This document shows positions 35,573 through 49,806 of a DNA stretch of 64,000 nucleotides, piece after piece. Position numbers and translations under genes: made by a program. The notes under the pieces were generated by a model that was not told the DNA's origin, did no database searches, and was given only the letters and a program-made list of their open reading frames with translations. Position 1 is the stretch's first letter. Every line of letters starts with the position of its first letter. The DNA is from Enemella dayhoffiae (lineage in GTDB: Bacteria; Actinomycetota; Actinomycetes; Propionibacteriales; Propionibacteriaceae). Location of the stretch: positions 107,734 to 171,733 of the forward strand of contig NZ_NMVQ01000044.1 in NCBI RefSeq assembly GCF_002250625.1. Reading direction: 5' to 3'.

Positions 35573-38245
35573 ATGCCGCAGTTCCGCTCGGCCGAGCTGG
35601 CGCACCCGCTGGGTGAGCCGGCTCGGGCCGTGCCCGGACTGGTCGAACAGGCCCTGTCGGGGCGGGCGACGTTGTTGCTGCTGGTCGCCGGCGAGGCGGC
35701 CGACGCGACCGCAGCCGTGCGGGCGCTTGTCCTGCCCACCCTGCAATCGCGGCGGCTGGACGAGGCCGACTTCATCGAGGTGGCGGCGATGGCGTGGGAG
35801 CGTGAGCAGCCCGGCGCGGTGCTGGAGCGGCTCGGGCTGGACGCCGACGACCCGATGCTCGGGTTGGCTGGCCAGCGGCAACGGGTGCTTGTCGTCACCG
35901 AGGCCGACGACGCCGACCAGGTGTCGCTGCAGGCGCTCTCCTCGGCGGTGCACCGGTTGGGTGATTCCCCTGTGCTGGTGGTGATCGCGGGCGCCATGGA
36001 GCCGGGGGAGAACGGACCGCTGAGCGAGTTGGCGCGCGCCCACCGCGGTGCGACCTGCCACCTGGACACCCTCGACGGGGCCGGGGTGCAGGCGTTGGCC
36101 GCCGGAATCGGCACCACCCTCGACGAGGCAGTCGCCCGCCGACTGGCCCGGCACACCGACGGCTCGGCGGCGGCCGTGCTCGAACTGCTCGCCGAGCACG
36201 ACCCGGAAACCTGGAAGGCGCCCGACTCGCCGATCCCGGCGACCAGCTCGGCGTTGCGGCGGGCGCGCACCCTGCTCGCCGACGACGAACCGGTACGCCG
36301 CCTGGTTCAGGCGTGCGCCACGATCGGGCGCTGGGCCGTGGTGGAGGAGGTTGCCGCACTGGCCGAACTGGACGATCCGCTGCCGGTGCTGGATCGGGCG
36401 GTCGACCTGGGCGTGCTGCGGGTACGCCGGGCCAGCCTGCGGCTGCTGGTCGGCTTCCGTTCCCGGATGCTGCGCACCGCGGCGTACGAGTCGATGGGAG
36501 TCTCCCGGCAGCGCGACCTGCACATCCGCGCCGCCGAGGTGCTCGGCGACCCGGGGGCGCGGCTGCGGCAGCGGGCGATGGCTTCCGGCAGCCCCGATGC
36601 CGGGCTGGCCGACGAACTGGACCAGTGGGCCGCGCGCTGTGCTGGCGAGGGGGCGTGGGAACGCGCCGGTGAGGCCTGGCTGGCCGCCAGCCGGATGTCG
36701 GTCAGCGAGCCGGAGGCGGCCAGGCGCCTGGTCAGCTGCCTGGACGCGAAGGTCAGCAACGGCAACCTGTTCGACGTGCAGGCGCTGATTCCCGAGCTGG
36801 AGTCGACCGCCGCCTCCCCGCTGCGGGAGGCGGTGCTCGGCTATCACCAGCTGATGCTGGGGCACCGCGACGAGGCCGAGGTGCTGTTGCAGCGGGCCTG
36901 GCAGCAGGCCACCGACTGCGACCGGGCAACCAAGTCGGCGATCGCGCACCGGCTGGCCCTGCACAACCTGGTCGACTGGAACTCCGCCGAACTGGTCACC
37001 TGGGCCGAGCGGGCGATCGAGTTGGCCGACGGGGCGGTGCCGTCGGTGCCGTCAGGGCTGGAGGCGCACACCATGCTCGGCCTCGGGCTCGGTGGCGAGG
37101 GCCGGGCGGCCGACGCCGTGCAGGCGTACACCAAGGTGACCGGATCGGTGCGCGCCGGCGCCCAGGGGCAGCGCGCGATGATGGGGCAGGGCTGGCTGCA
37201 CCTGGCCCTGGACCGGGTGCCGCTGGCCGCGCACGAGTTGGAGATGGCCGCCCCGATCAGCGCCTGGCGCGGCTCGACCCGGGTGTCGCTGTGGGCGAAC
37301 GGCTGGCTGGCCCACGCCCGGCTCGCGCTCGGTGACCTGCGGGCCGCTCAGGCGGCGGTCGACCGGGCGGTGCCGCTGCTGGAGCAGACCGGGCAGAACG
37401 TGGCGCTGCCGCTGGTGCACTGGGCGGCCGCGCAGATCGCCGCGCTGCGCGGGGAGAGCGCCCGCGCCGAGCACCACGTGTCGAAGGCCGCCTCGGTACG
37501 GACCGACTATCAGGGCATGCTGGTCGGTGCCACCCTGGCCCGGGCCCAGGTGTCGATCGCCGAGGGGGACTATGCGGGCGCGGTACGCGCGTTCGAGCCG
37601 ATGCTCTCCCGGGAGCGGAACACCGGGATCGACGAGCCGGGGTTCTGGCCCTGGCAGGACTTCTATGCGATCGCGCTGGTCGCCACCGGCGAGGTGCAGC
37701 AGGCCGATGAGTTCCTGCGCCCGCACGAGGAGCTGGCCGCCGCCCGGCAGCACCGGTCGATGATGGCCCGCCTCGCCTCGGCCCGCGGGCGGGTGCTGTT
37801 CAGCCAGGGCGAGGTGACCGCCGGACGGGAGGCGTTCGACCGGGCGCTCGGGCTGATCTCGGACCTGCCATTGCAGCTGCTGCGCACCCGCATCCACCTG
37901 GCCCACGGGCAGGCGCTGCGCCGGGTCGGCAAGCGTCGCGACGCCGAGGCAGAGCTGCACAACGCGCGCCGCGGCTATGTGGCGATGGGTGCGACCGGGT
38001 TCGTGGACAAGTGTGACCGCGAGCTGAAGGCCGGCACCCGGAGCCGCGACGCCGACTCGCTGACCGAGCTCACGCCGCAGGAGCAGGCGGTGGTCGATCT
38101 GGTGGTGCAGGGGATGACCAACCGGGAGGTGGCGGCCAGCCTGTTCATCTCGGTGAAGACCGTGCAATATCACCTGACCCGGGTGTACGCCCGGCTCGGC
38201 GTCCGCTCGCGGGCCGAACTGACCGCGCTGCGGGTGGGCGGCTGA
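35573..38245 (+). CDS. benR: Large LuxR-family (LAL-type) regulator, probably of the ben operon
   Basis: The 890-residue protein ends with a LuxR helix-turn-helix (LTPQEQAVVDLVVQGMTN, VKTVQYHLTRVYARLGV). Its middle is TPR-like helical repeat. The N-terminal part resembles the ATPase region of LAL regulators, but the P-loop position reads LLLLVAGEAADATAAV without GKT, so ATP binding is doubtful. LuxR-type BenR activators control ben genes in Corynebacterium and relatives, and this gene starts 11 bases after the fusion gene, so the same role is likely here. ATG 35573 was selected by position after the benCD stop. Confidence 0.78.
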   Translation: MPQFRSAELAHPLGEPARAVPGLVEQALSGRATLLLLVAGEAADATAAVRALVLPTLQSRRLDEADFIEVAAMAWEREQPGAVLERLGLDADDPMLGLAGQRQRVLVVTEADDADQVSLQALSSAVHRLGDSPVLVVIAGAMEPGENGPLSELARAHRGATCHLDTLDGAGVQALAAGIGTTLDEAVARRLARHTDGSAAAVLELLAEHDPETWKAPDSPIPATSSALRRARTLLADDEPVRRLVQACATIGRWAVVEEVAALAELDDPLPVLDRAVDLGVLRVRRASLRLLVGFRSRMLRTAAYESMGVSRQRDLHIRAAEVLGDPGARLRQRAMASGSPDAGLADELDQWAARCAGEGAWERAGEAWLAASRMSVSEPEAARRLVSCLDAKVSNGNLFDVQALIPELESTAASPLREAVLGYHQLMLGHRDEAEVLLQRAWQQATDCDRATKSAIAHRLALHNLVDWNSAELVTWAERAIELADGAVPSVPSGLEAHTMLGLGLGGEGRAADAVQAYTKVTGSVRAGAQGQRAMMGQGWLHLALDRVPLAAHELEMAAPISAWRGSTRVSLWANGWLAHARLALGDLRAAQAAVDRAVPLLEQTGQNVALPLVHWAAAQIAALRGESARAEHHVSKAASVRTDYQGMLVGATLARAQVSIAEGDYAGAVRAFEPMLSRERNTGIDEPGFWPWQDFYAIALVATGEVQQADEFLRPHEELAAARQHRSMMARLASARGRVLFSQGEVTAGREAFDRALGLISDLPLQLLRTRIHLAHGQALRRVGKRRDAEAELHNARRGYVAMGATGFVDKCDRELKAGTRSRDADSLTELTPQEQAVVDLVVQGMTNREVAASLFISVKTVQYHLTRVYARLGVRSRAELTALRVGG

Positions 38246-38256
38246 GGCGTACGCCC

Positions 38257-38838
38257 TCAGTGGGGCGGCAGGGCGATGCCGAAGCGATCGGCGTCGGGCG
38301 GCTCGTCCACGTCCGAGAGGTCGATCCCGGCCAGCTCGATGGTGTGGGTGCGCAGCGGGCTGAACAATTGCCGGACTGAGGCGTTCCGAATCTGATCAAG
38401 GTCCTGGACCGCCCGGCGCAGGGAGCGCTGTCGGTGCATCCCGAGCAGGGTCTGCGTGCGGCCACCATGATCAACAAGGACCGAGTCGATGTCGTCGGTG
38501 AGACCGCTGGCCGCGCCCAGCAGGGCCGGCACGGCGGCCGGGAGCTCGGGATGGTCCACGGCCAGCACCAGCACCCACTCGGCCGGGTCATCGATCGCGA
38601 GCAGCCCGGAGGCGATCCCGGCGACCGGTCCGCCGAAGGGCGGGTCCTCGGGGGCGAACCGCATCCCCGCTGGCGAGTCCGGCTCGAGCGGACCGGCCAC
38701 GACCAGGGCCCGCGCACCGGTGCAGGCGGCGTACGCGCGGTGCAACAGGGTGGCTCCGGCGTAGCGGAGCCGCTGCTTGGGCGAGCCCATCCGGCTGGAA
38801 CGCCCCCCGGTCAAGATGATCGCGTCGAAGGTGCCCAC
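38257..38838 (-). CDS. MobA-like nucleotidyltransferase
   Basis: The 193-residue protein has the NTP-transferase signature [17 protein letters not shown] at its N-terminus, [13 protein letters not shown], and [11 protein letters not shown], as in MobA molybdenum cofactor guanylyltransferases and related MocA enzymes. GTG 38838 (VGTFDAIIL) fits the family start; the upstream frame is proline-rich noise. It lies 10 bases after the upstream membrane protein gene. A MOSC protein at 56503 is the only other molybdenum-linked gene in the window, so specificity is uncertain. Confidence 0.75.
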   Translation of the reverse strand: MGTFDAIILTGGRSSRMGSPKQRLRYAGATLLHRAYAACTGARALVVAGPLEPDSPAGMRFAPEDPPFGGPVAGIASGLLAIDDPAEWVLVLAVDHPELPAAVPALLGAASGLTDDIDSVLVDHGGRTQTLLGMHRQRSLRRAVQDLDQIRNASVRQLFSPLRTHTIELAGIDLSDVDEPPDADRFGIALPPH

Positions 38839-38848
38839 CCGCCGGAGC

Positions 38849-39718
38849 CTACTGACCGGACTCGCCGCGACTGCCGCTGTCGCCGTGGGTGTTGCCCGCT
38901 CCGCCCGAGCCGCTGCCCGACGAGCCGGAGCCGGACGTGGATCCGCCGCTGGTGCCCGTGGGGGCGGTGCTGGCCCGGCCGGTCGGTGCCTGGCTGGCGG
39001 TGGCGCGGGGGCTCGGTCGCTCACTGGGCCCGGAGCTCCCGGTCGCCTCGGGGGCGGCCGTTCGGGAGCGACTGGCCTGGGGGCTGGGGGTGGTGGAGCG
39101 GTCGGGCGTGGCGCGCGGAGTCGGCGTACGCCCGGTGGACGGTTCGGCGATCCGGCCCACCGTGGTGCCACCACCGCCGGACAACGCGTTCCCGGTCAGT
39201 GTCTCGACACCGGTCACCAGCAACCCGGCCAGCAGGAAGACCGCGGTCGCGGCGGCCAGCAGCCGAGCCGGACGGATCCGCCGCCGGGGCGTTGCGGGCA
39301 CCTCGGTCGCGCCGCCCGTCTCCCCGGCCCGGGCACCGATCGACAGCACCCGGGTCTGCTCGTCGGCCGGAGCCTGCGTCTGCCCGGGGGACTCGGCGGC
39401 AGTGGTCCAGGGGCTGGAGCCGGTGGGGGCGGGGTTGCTGTTCGAGGCCGAGCCTGCGGGGCGGCGTACCAGCCCGCTCACCCGGGCACCGGTGTGCTTC
39501 AGGGTGCGGGTGTAGACGGCGCCGGCCACCGCGCAGATGATGCTGACCACACCGGCTCCCACGATGGTCCCGGCGACGCCGAGCTGGGAGCCGATCGCCG
39601 CCGCGGTGGAAGCGGCCAGGGCGCCGCCGGCGAGCTGCGGCACAGAGAGGCCCAGCAGCGGTTCGCGCGGGGCCGGAGAATCATTGGGCGGGCCGGGGGG
39701 CGGGGAAGACTGTGCCAT
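38849..39718 (-). CDS. Membrane protein with Ser/Thr/Gly-rich outer tail, unknown function
   Basis: The 289-residue protein has a Pro-rich start, two close N-terminal membrane segments (about 30-68), a cytoplasmic basic stretch (about 140-150, RRRIRPAR), a third membrane helix ([19 protein letters not shown]) and an external tail of Pro/Thr/Ser then Gly/Ser repeats. No known domain is recognised. It is immediately upstream of the MobA-like gene and divergent from rpoB. Confidence 0.6.
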   Translation of the reverse strand: MAQSSPPPGPPNDSPAPREPLLGLSVPQLAGGALAASTAAAIGSQLGVAGTIVGAGVVSIICAVAGAVYTRTLKHTGARVSGLVRRPAGSASNSNPAPTGSSPWTTAAESPGQTQAPADEQTRVLSIGARAGETGGATEVPATPRRRIRPARLLAAATAVFLLAGLLVTGVETLTGNALSGGGGTTVGRIAEPSTGRTPTPRATPDRSTTPSPQASRSRTAAPEATGSSGPSERPSPRATASQAPTGRASTAPTGTSGGSTSGSGSSGSGSGGAGNTHGDSGSRGESGQ

Positions 39719-39794
39719 CTGCCTCAGGGGTCGGGATCGGGTGGTCGTCCTTCAGGCTACGAGCGCCGGACAACCCCTTCTCCGGCGGAGGTGC

Positions 39795-39822
39795 TTGCCA
39801 AGCGGGACTGCTTGAGTATCCT
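39795..39822 (+). promoter_or_regulatory. Possible upstream rpoB promoter
   Basis: TTGCCA (39795-39800) and TATCCT (39817-39822) are 16 bases apart, about 200 bases before rpoB. Confidence 0.45.
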
Positions 39823-39893
39823 TTGCGTGAGCGTTCAGCAGCCCGCTTCTGGCGGTGGCGATTTGACCGTTCTGTCTTGTGGTGCGCCCGACC

Positions 39894-39922
39894 TTTACAG
39901 GGGCCGTCCCATCGTGTATAGT
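39894..39922 (+). promoter_or_regulatory. Main rpoB-rpoC promoter
   Basis: TTTACA (39894-39899) and TATAGT (39917-39922) are exactly 17 bases apart, close to the sigma-70 consensus. Predicted start near 39929 leaves a leader of about 95 bases before the TTG start of rpoB. Confidence 0.75.
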
Positions 39923-40024
39923 CGGGGTTTGCCCCGCGTAATTTTCGACCCTCGTCCGGTTCGTCTTGACAAGGGTCGTTCAGCATGCACAGAACGCTTG
40001 CGAGTTCTCGGAAGGACCAATCTG

Positions 40025-43000
40025 TTGGCCGCCTCGCGCACTGCCTCTAAGAACACCAACGTCGTCTCGCCCACCGGGCGGATCTCCTTCGCCAAGATCG
40101 CCGAACCGATGGAGGTCCCCGATCTCCTCGATCTGCAGGTCGACTCCTTCGACTGGCTGATCGGCAACCAGGTCTGGCAGGACCGGGTCCAGTCCGCCCT
40201 CGATGAGGGGCGTACCGACGTGAACACCAAGTCCGGACTGGAGGAGATCTTCGAGGAGATCTCCCCGATCGAGGACTTCTCGCAGACGATGTCGCTGTCG
40301 TTCCGCGACCACCGTTTCGAGGACCCGAAGTTCAGCGTCGACGAGTGCAAGGATCGCGACGTCACCTACGCCGCTCCGCTGTTCGTGACCGCTGAGTTCA
40401 TGAACAACGACACCGGTGAGATCAAGTCCCAGACGGTGTTCATGGGTGATTTCCCGCTGATGACCGACAAGGGCACCTTCGTGATCAACGGCACCGAGCG
40501 GGTCGTCGTCTCGCAGCTGGTGCGCTCCCCGGGCGTCTATTTCGAGCAGACCCCCGACAAGACCTCCGACAAGGACATCTTCACCTCCAAGATCATCCCC
40601 TCGCGGGGTGCCTGGCTGGAGTTCGAGGTCGACAAGCGCGACATGGTCGGCGTACGCCTGGACCGCAAGCGCAAGCAGAACGTGACGGTGCTGCTGAAGG
40701 CGCTCGGCTGGACCGACGAGAAGATCCTGGAGGAGTTCGGGCAGTACGAGTCGATGCGGCTCACCCTGGAGAAGGACGCCACCACCGGCCAGGACGACGC
40801 CCTGCTCGACATCTATCGCAAGCTGCGTCCGGGCGAACCGCCGACCCGGGAGGCCGCCCAGGCGCTGTTGGAGAACTACTACTTCAACCCCAAGCGCTAC
40901 GACCTGGCCAAGGTCGGCCGCTACAAGATCAACAAGAAGCTCGGCCTCGACCAGCCGTTCGACCAGCAGGTGCTGACCATCGACGACATCGTCGCCGCGA
41001 TCCGCTTCGTGGTGGCGCTGCACGAGGGCCAGGAGACCCTGCCGGCGCCCGGCGGTGGCGACGACATCATCGTCGAAGAGGACGACATCGACCACTTCGG
41101 CAACCGTCGTCTGCGTACCGTCGGCGAGCTGATCCAGAACCAGCTGCGCACCGGCCTGGGCCGGATGGAGCGCGTCGTGCGCGACCGGATGACCACCCAG
41201 GACATCGAGGCGATCACCCCGCAGACCTTGATCAACATCCGCCCCGTGGTGGCGGCGTTGAAGGAGTTCTTCGGCACCTCGCAGCTGTCGCAGTTCATGG
41301 ACCAGAACAACCCGCTGGCCGGGCTGACCCACAAGCGCCGGCTCTCGGCGCTGGGTCCGGGCGGTCTCTCCCGGGATCGCGCGGGCATGGAGGTCCGCGA
41401 CGTGCACCCGTCCCACTACGGCCGGATGTGCCCGATCGAGACCCCGGAAGGCCCGAACATCGGGCTGATCGGTTCGCTGGCCTCCTTCGGTCGGGTGAAC
41501 GCGTTCGGCTTCATCGAGACCCCCTATCGGCGGGTCGAGAACGGTGCGGTGACCGACACGATCGACTACCTCACCGCCGACGAGGAGGACCGCTACGTGG
41601 TCGCCCAGGCCAACGCGGTGCTGAACGACGACGGCTCCTTCGCCGAGGAGCGGGTGCTGGTCCGCAAGCGGCACGGCGAGGTCGACACGATCCCGCGCGA
41701 CGAGGTCCAGTACATGGACGTGTCGCCGCGCCAGATGGTGTCGGTCGCCACTGCGCTGATCCCGTTCCTCGAGCACGACGACGCCTCCCGCGCCCTGATG
41801 GGTGCCAACATGCAGCGTCAGGCGGTGCCGCTGATCCGCAGCGACCGTCCGTTCGTGGGCACCGGCATGGAATACCGCGCCGCCGTCGACGGTGGCGAGG
41901 TGACCGTGGCGGCCAAGGCCGGTGTGGTGTCCTCGGTGTCGGCCGACCTGGTCGAGATCGCCTGCGACGACGGCACCTACCAGACCTACCGACTGCACAA
42001 GTTCCGCCGCTCCAACGCGGGCACCTGCATCAACCAGCGTCCGCTGGTCAACGCCGGTGACCGGGTCGAGCCTGGTACGCCGCTGGCCGACGGCCCGGCG
42101 ACCGACCAGGCGGAGATCGCGCTGGGTCGCAACCTGCTCGTGGCGTTCATGCCGTGGGAGGGCCACAACTACGAGGACGCGATCATCCTGAGCCAGCGCC
42201 TGGTGCAGGACGACGTGCTCACCTCGATCCACATCGAGGAGCACGAGGTCGACGCCCGCGACACCAAGCTCGGTGCCGAGGAGATCACCCGGGACATCCC
42301 GAACGTCTCCGAGGAGATGCTGGCCAACCTCGACGAGCGCGGCATCATCCGGATCGGTGCCGAGGTCGGCACCGGCGACATCCTGGTCGGCAAGGTCACC
42401 CCGAAGGGTGAGACCGAGCTGACCCCGGAGGAGCGGCTGCTGCGTGCGATCTTCGGTGAGAAGGCGCGCGAGGTCCGCGACACCTCGATGAAGGTGCCGC
42501 ACGGCGAGGCCGGCACGGTGATCGGCGTACGCGTGTTCGACCGCGAGGAGGGTGACGAGCTCGCCCCTGGCGTGAACCAGCTGGTTCGGGTCTATGTGGC
42601 GCAGAAGCGGAAGATCTCCGACGGTGACAAGCTCGCCGGCCGCCACGGCAACAAGGGCGTCATCTCCAAGATCCTGCCGGTAGAGGACATGCCGTTCCTC
42701 TCCGACGGGACCCCGGTCGACGTCGTGCTGAACCCGCTCGGTGTGCCGTCGCGGATGAACGTCGGTCAGGTGATGGAGCTGCACCTGGGCTGGATCGCCA
42801 AGACCGGCTGGGACGTGACCGAGGTCGACGAGCCCTGGGCGGAGCGGCTGATCGAGAACGGCCTCGGCCTGGTGCAGGGTGACCAGCGCCTGGCCACCCC
42901 GGTCTTCGACGGTGCCACCGAGGAGGAGCTGTCCGGCCTGCTCGAGCACGGTCTGCCGACCGGCGACGGGGTCAAGCTGGTCGACGGTTCGGGCAAGGCC

Positions 43001-43516
43001 CGACTGTTCGACGGCCGCTCCGGCGAGCCCTACCCGGACCCGATCGGTGTCGGCTACATGTACGTGCTGAAGCTGCACCACCTGGTCGACGACAAGATCC
43101 ACGCCCGTTCCACCGGTCCGTACTCCATGATCACCCAGCAGCCGCTGGGCGGTAAGGCGCAGTTTGGTGGTCAGCGGTTCGGCGAGATGGAGGTGTGGGC
43201 GCTCGAGGCCTACGGCGCCGCGTGGGCGCTGCAGGAGCTGCTCACCATCAAGTCCGACGACGTGCAGGGCCGCGTGAAGGTGTACGAGGCCATCGTGAAG
43301 GGCGAGAACATCCCCGAGCCGGGCATCCCCGAGTCGTTCAAGGTGCTGGTGAAGGAGATGAAGTCGCTGTGCCTGAACGTGGAGGTGCTCTCCTCCGACG
43401 GCACGGTGGTCGAGCTGCGCGAGTCCGACGAGGAGAACTATCGCGCCAGCGACGAATTCGGCATCGACCTGTCGCGTCGCCCGGGTGAGGGCTTCGCCGG
43501 GGTCGAGGAAGTCTGA
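40025..43516 (+). CDS. rpoB: DNA-directed RNA polymerase subunit beta
   Basis: The 1163-residue protein is full length. It starts at TTG 40025 ([10 protein letters not shown]) with AAGGA upstream. The rifampicin region reads [20 protein letters not shown] followed by [11 protein letters not shown], the sensitive form. [20 protein letters not shown] and [12 protein letters not shown] are standard catalytic-core motifs. With RpoC it forms the active centre of RNA polymerase. Confidence 0.98.
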   Translation: MAASRTASKNTNVVSPTGRISFAKIAEPMEVPDLLDLQVDSFDWLIGNQVWQDRVQSALDEGRTDVNTKSGLEEIFEEISPIEDFSQTMSLSFRDHRFEDPKFSVDECKDRDVTYAAPLFVTAEFMNNDTGEIKSQTVFMGDFPLMTDKGTFVINGTERVVVSQLVRSPGVYFEQTPDKTSDKDIFTSKIIPSRGAWLEFEVDKRDMVGVRLDRKRKQNVTVLLKALGWTDEKILEEFGQYESMRLTLEKDATTGQDDALLDIYRKLRPGEPPTREAAQALLENYYFNPKRYDLAKVGRYKINKKLGLDQPFDQQVLTIDDIVAAIRFVVALHEGQETLPAPGGGDDIIVEEDDIDHFGNRRLRTVGELIQNQLRTGLGRMERVVRDRMTTQDIEAITPQTLINIRPVVAALKEFFGTSQLSQFMDQNNPLAGLTHKRRLSALGPGGLSRDRAGMEVRDVHPSHYGRMCPIETPEGPNIGLIGSLASFGRVNAFGFIETPYRRVENGAVTDTIDYLTADEEDRYVVAQANAVLNDDGSFAEERVLVRKRHGEVDTIPRDEVQYMDVSPRQMVSVATALIPFLEHDDASRALMGANMQRQAVPLIRSDRPFVGTGMEYRAAVDGGEVTVAAKAGVVSSVSADLVEIACDDGTYQTYRLHKFRRSNAGTCINQRPLVNAGDRVEPGTPLADGPATDQAEIALGRNLLVAFMPWEGHNYEDAIILSQRLVQDDVLTSIHIEEHEVDARDTKLGAEEITRDIPNVSEEMLANLDERGIIRIGAEVGTGDILVGKVTPKGETELTPEERLLRAIFGEKAREVRDTSMKVPHGEAGTVIGVRVFDREEGDELAPGVNQLVRVYVAQKRKISDGDKLAGRHGNKGVISKILPVEDMPFLSDGTPVDVVLNPLGVPSRMNVGQVMELHLGWIAKTGWDVTEVDEPWAERLIENGLGLVQGDQRLATPVFDGATEEELSGLLEHGLPTGDGVKLVDGSGKARLFDGRSGEPYPDPIGVGYMYVLKLHHLVDDKIHARSTGPYSMITQQPLGGKAQFGGQRFGEMEVWALEAYGAAWALQELLTIKSDDVQGRVKVYEAIVKGENIPEPGIPESFKVLVKEMKSLCLNVEVLSSDGTVVELRESDEENYRASDEFGIDLSRRPGEGFAGVEEV

Positions 43517-43517
43517 C

Positions 43518-43622
43518 GGGGCGGGGGCTTCGGCCCCCGCCATCCCCGGAGGGGGTCCGCCCCTTCCACCCCGCTGGGGGCTCCGCCCCCAGACCCCCGG
43601 GCCTGCGGCGCTTGGGGCCAGT
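43518..43622 (+). repeat. GC-rich hairpin cluster between rpoB and rpoC
   Basis: A stem GGCGGGGGC-TTCG-GCCCCCGCC with UUCG tetraloop is followed by further G/C stems, including CTGGGGG-CTCCG-CCCCCAG and ACCCCC, within 133 bases between the subunit genes. This composition resembles G/C hairpin repeats dispersed in actinobacterial intergenic DNA. It lacks a T-run, so partial termination or mRNA processing is possible. Confidence 0.6.
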
Positions 43623-43649
43623 CACAACAAGATTGGGAAACAGGAAAAC

Positions 43650-47564
<3,915 letters not shown>

Positions 47565-47594
47565 TCGACAGCTGACAACCCACGAGACGGCGAG

Positions 47595-47620
47595 GGCCCC
47601 GGAACTTCGGTTCCGGGGCC
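47595..47620 (+). terminator. rpoC terminator
   Basis: An 11-bp stem GGCCCCGGAAC/GTTCCGGGGCC closed by a TTCG tetraloop is followed by TTCGTT. Confidence 0.85.
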
Positions 47621-47663
47621 TTCGTTGTGCTTCGGGTCCTGATCAGGGCGAGGCAACAAAGAA

Positions 47664-47698
47664 CGGTGCCCCGGACCAGAAGGTCCGAGGCACCGCTG
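47664..47698 (-). terminator. Terminator of the LAxTG-ending protein gene
   Basis: CGGTGCCCCGGACC and GGTCCGAGGCACCG pair around AGAA with one mismatch; on the minus strand it is followed by TTCTTTGTT. Confidence 0.7.
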
Positions 47699-47721
47699 TC
47701 TCGTGCGTCAGGCGCTGAGGA

Positions 47722-48282
47722 TCAGACGCCGGTCTTGGCCAGACCGCCGGTGCTCGGCTTGGTGGTCGGGGCCTTGGAGGTCGGAGCCTTGGTCGGGGTC
47801 GCGGTGCCGCTGGGCAGGCTGCCACCGATGGTGTACGGGCTGCTCGGGGTCAGGTTGGTGACACCCTCCGGGGTGGTCAGGGTGACCTGGCCGTTGACCG
47901 GGAAGCTGTTCACGCGGCAGGTGAAGGTGACCTTCTTGGTCTGCGGGGTGGTGACACCGGTGAACGAGACCGGGATGGAGCCGCTGCCCTGGCAGGTGGC
48001 GCCGGTGACCTTGCTGTAGCCGACGGTGTAGTTGCCGTCGGTGTTGGTCTGCACGCTCACGGTCACGGTGTAGTTGTCACCGACGGCGTAGGTCGGCTTG
48101 TCCGAATCCATGTCCGAGATGGCGGCGGCCTTGGTGCCGGGGGCGGGGGTGGACATCTGCTTGCCCGGGCGCGTGTTGAGGGCGCCACCCTGGCTCGGCG
48201 CAGCGATGGCGCTGGCGGCGTACGCGCCGGACAGGGCGACACCGGCCGCCAGGGTGAAGGCGGCGAGCTTCTTCGAAATCAT
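47722..48282 (-). CDS. Secreted protein ending in a cut-off LAxTG sorting motif
   Basis: The 186-residue protein has a signal peptide (about 1-28, LAAFTLAAGVALSGAYAASA), a beta-rich domain with one likely disulphide (GATCQG and FTCRVN), a Thr/Pro/Lys-rich stalk with APTSKAPTTKP, and ends GGLAKTGV. LAxTG is the class E sortase signal of actinobacteria, but here no hydrophobic helix or basic tail follows, so sortase anchoring should not work. ATG 48282 follows GGAAGG. Function unknown. Confidence 0.7.
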   Translation of the reverse strand: MISKKLAAFTLAAGVALSGAYAASAIAAPSQGGALNTRPGKQMSTPAPGTKAAAISDMDSDKPTYAVGDNYTVTVSVQTNTDGNYTVGYSKVTGATCQGSGSIPVSFTGVTTPQTKKVTFTCRVNSFPVNGQVTLTTPEGVTNLTPSSPYTIGGSLPSGTATPTKAPTSKAPTTKPSTGGLAKTGV

Positions 48283-48577
48283 GGACTTCCTTCCGGGGTT
48301 TCGGCGACCGGTCGTCACCGTTGACTGAACATCCCTCGCCCATTCCCCCGCGTGGGCGCGTGCGCGAGTTCAGTTGGGACCTTATGCGAGATCTCTCAGT
48401 AATGCACGTTGAAGTCACAGGTTTTTCACAGTGAGCTGCGCTACAGCGGGTTTCGTCGGAGGATTCGGGGTGGATCGGACCCCGAACGGGGGCATACCGC
48501 GGCCCTCTCGGGTCGCTAGGTTGAATCTTCCCGATGGGACACGGCCATCCCCCGCTGCACCCGACCAGGAGGAACGA

Positions 48578-49806
48578 ATGACTGTCATCGACGATGCGCA
48601 CGCCCAGCACGAGGAGCTGCGCCGATTCCGTCGCGCGCTGCACGGCGAACCCGAGCTGGGCCTGCAACTGCCTCGTACCCAGGAGCGGGTCCTGTCCGAA
48701 CTGGACGGGCTCGACCTCGAGATCACCCTCGGAAAGACCGTCACCAGCGTCGGTGGCGTACTTCGCGGTGGAGCGGCCAGCGGGCCGACGGAGAACCGGC
48801 CGACCGTGCTGCTGCGGGCCGATATGGACGCCCTGCCGGTGCAGGAGCAGACCGGGGTCGACTTCGCCAGCCAGGTGGAGGGCCGGATGCACGCCTGCGG
48901 CACGACCTGCACACGGCGATGCTGGTCGGTGCCGCCCGGATCCTGAACGATCGGCGCGACCGCCTGCCGGGGGACGTGGTGCTGATGTTCCAGCCGGGGG
49001 AGGAAGGGTTCGACGGCGCCCGATACATGGTCGAGGAGGGGATCCTGGACCTCGCCGGACGCCGCGTGGACGCCGCGTTCGGGATGCACGTGATGTCGTC
49101 GATCTTTCCGCACGCCAAGTTCGCCAGCCGCCCCGGCCCGCTGATGTCGGCCTCCGACGAGATCCACGTCACCGTGCACGGAGCCGGCGGGCACGGCTCA
49201 ACCCCGCACCGGGCCAAGGATCCCGTGGTGGTCGTCGCGGAGATCACCACCGCATTGCAGACCCTGGTCACCCGCCACTTCGACATGTTCGACCCGGTGG
49301 TGATCACCGTCGGCCGGCTGGCGGCCGGTACCAAGGCGAACGTGATCCCCGCCGAAGCGCAGCTGGAGGCGACGATCCGCTCCTATTCCGCGAGCAACCG
49401 GGATCGGCTGGAGGAGTTGGTGCCGCAGCTGATCACCGGCATCGCCCGGGCGCACGGGCTGGACGCCGAGGTGGACTACCGCCGGCAGTATCCGGTCACC
49501 GTCAACGATGCCGCCGAGGACGCGTTCGTGGCCCGCACCGCCGCCGAGCTGTTCGGCGCCGACCGGTACCTCCCGCTGGTCAACCCGGTGGCCGGCTCCG
49601 AGGACTTCTCGCGGGTGCTGGACGAGGTGCCGGGGGCGTTCGTGTTCCTGTCCGCGCTCGGCCCGGACGGTGACCCCGAGGCGGCGCCCTACAACCACTC
49701 GCCGTTCGCCACCTTCGACGATCAGGTGCTGGCCGACGGGGCGGCGTTGTACGCCGAGCTGGCGATCAGGCGGCTCGGCGAACTCGCGGACGGAGCAGCG
49801 GCATGA
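48578..49806 (+). pseudogene. M20 amidohydrolase (hippurate/IAA-amino acid hydrolase type), one-base frameshift
   Basis: ATG 48578 (after AGGAGG) starts an M20D peptidase-like protein: FRRALHGEPELGLQLPRTQE, VLLRADMDALPVQE. At the metal-binding motif expected to read MHACGHDLHTAML the DNA gives MHACG then shifts: one C is missing at 48901. The next frame continues LHTAMLVGAARIL through GHGSTPHRAKDP and NPVAGSEDF to 49806. Restoring one base gives 409 residues, the family length. This is either a fresh pseudogene or an assembly indel. The enzyme would release an acid from N-acyl amino acids. It overlaps the MHS transporter gene by 4 bases. Confidence 0.8.
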
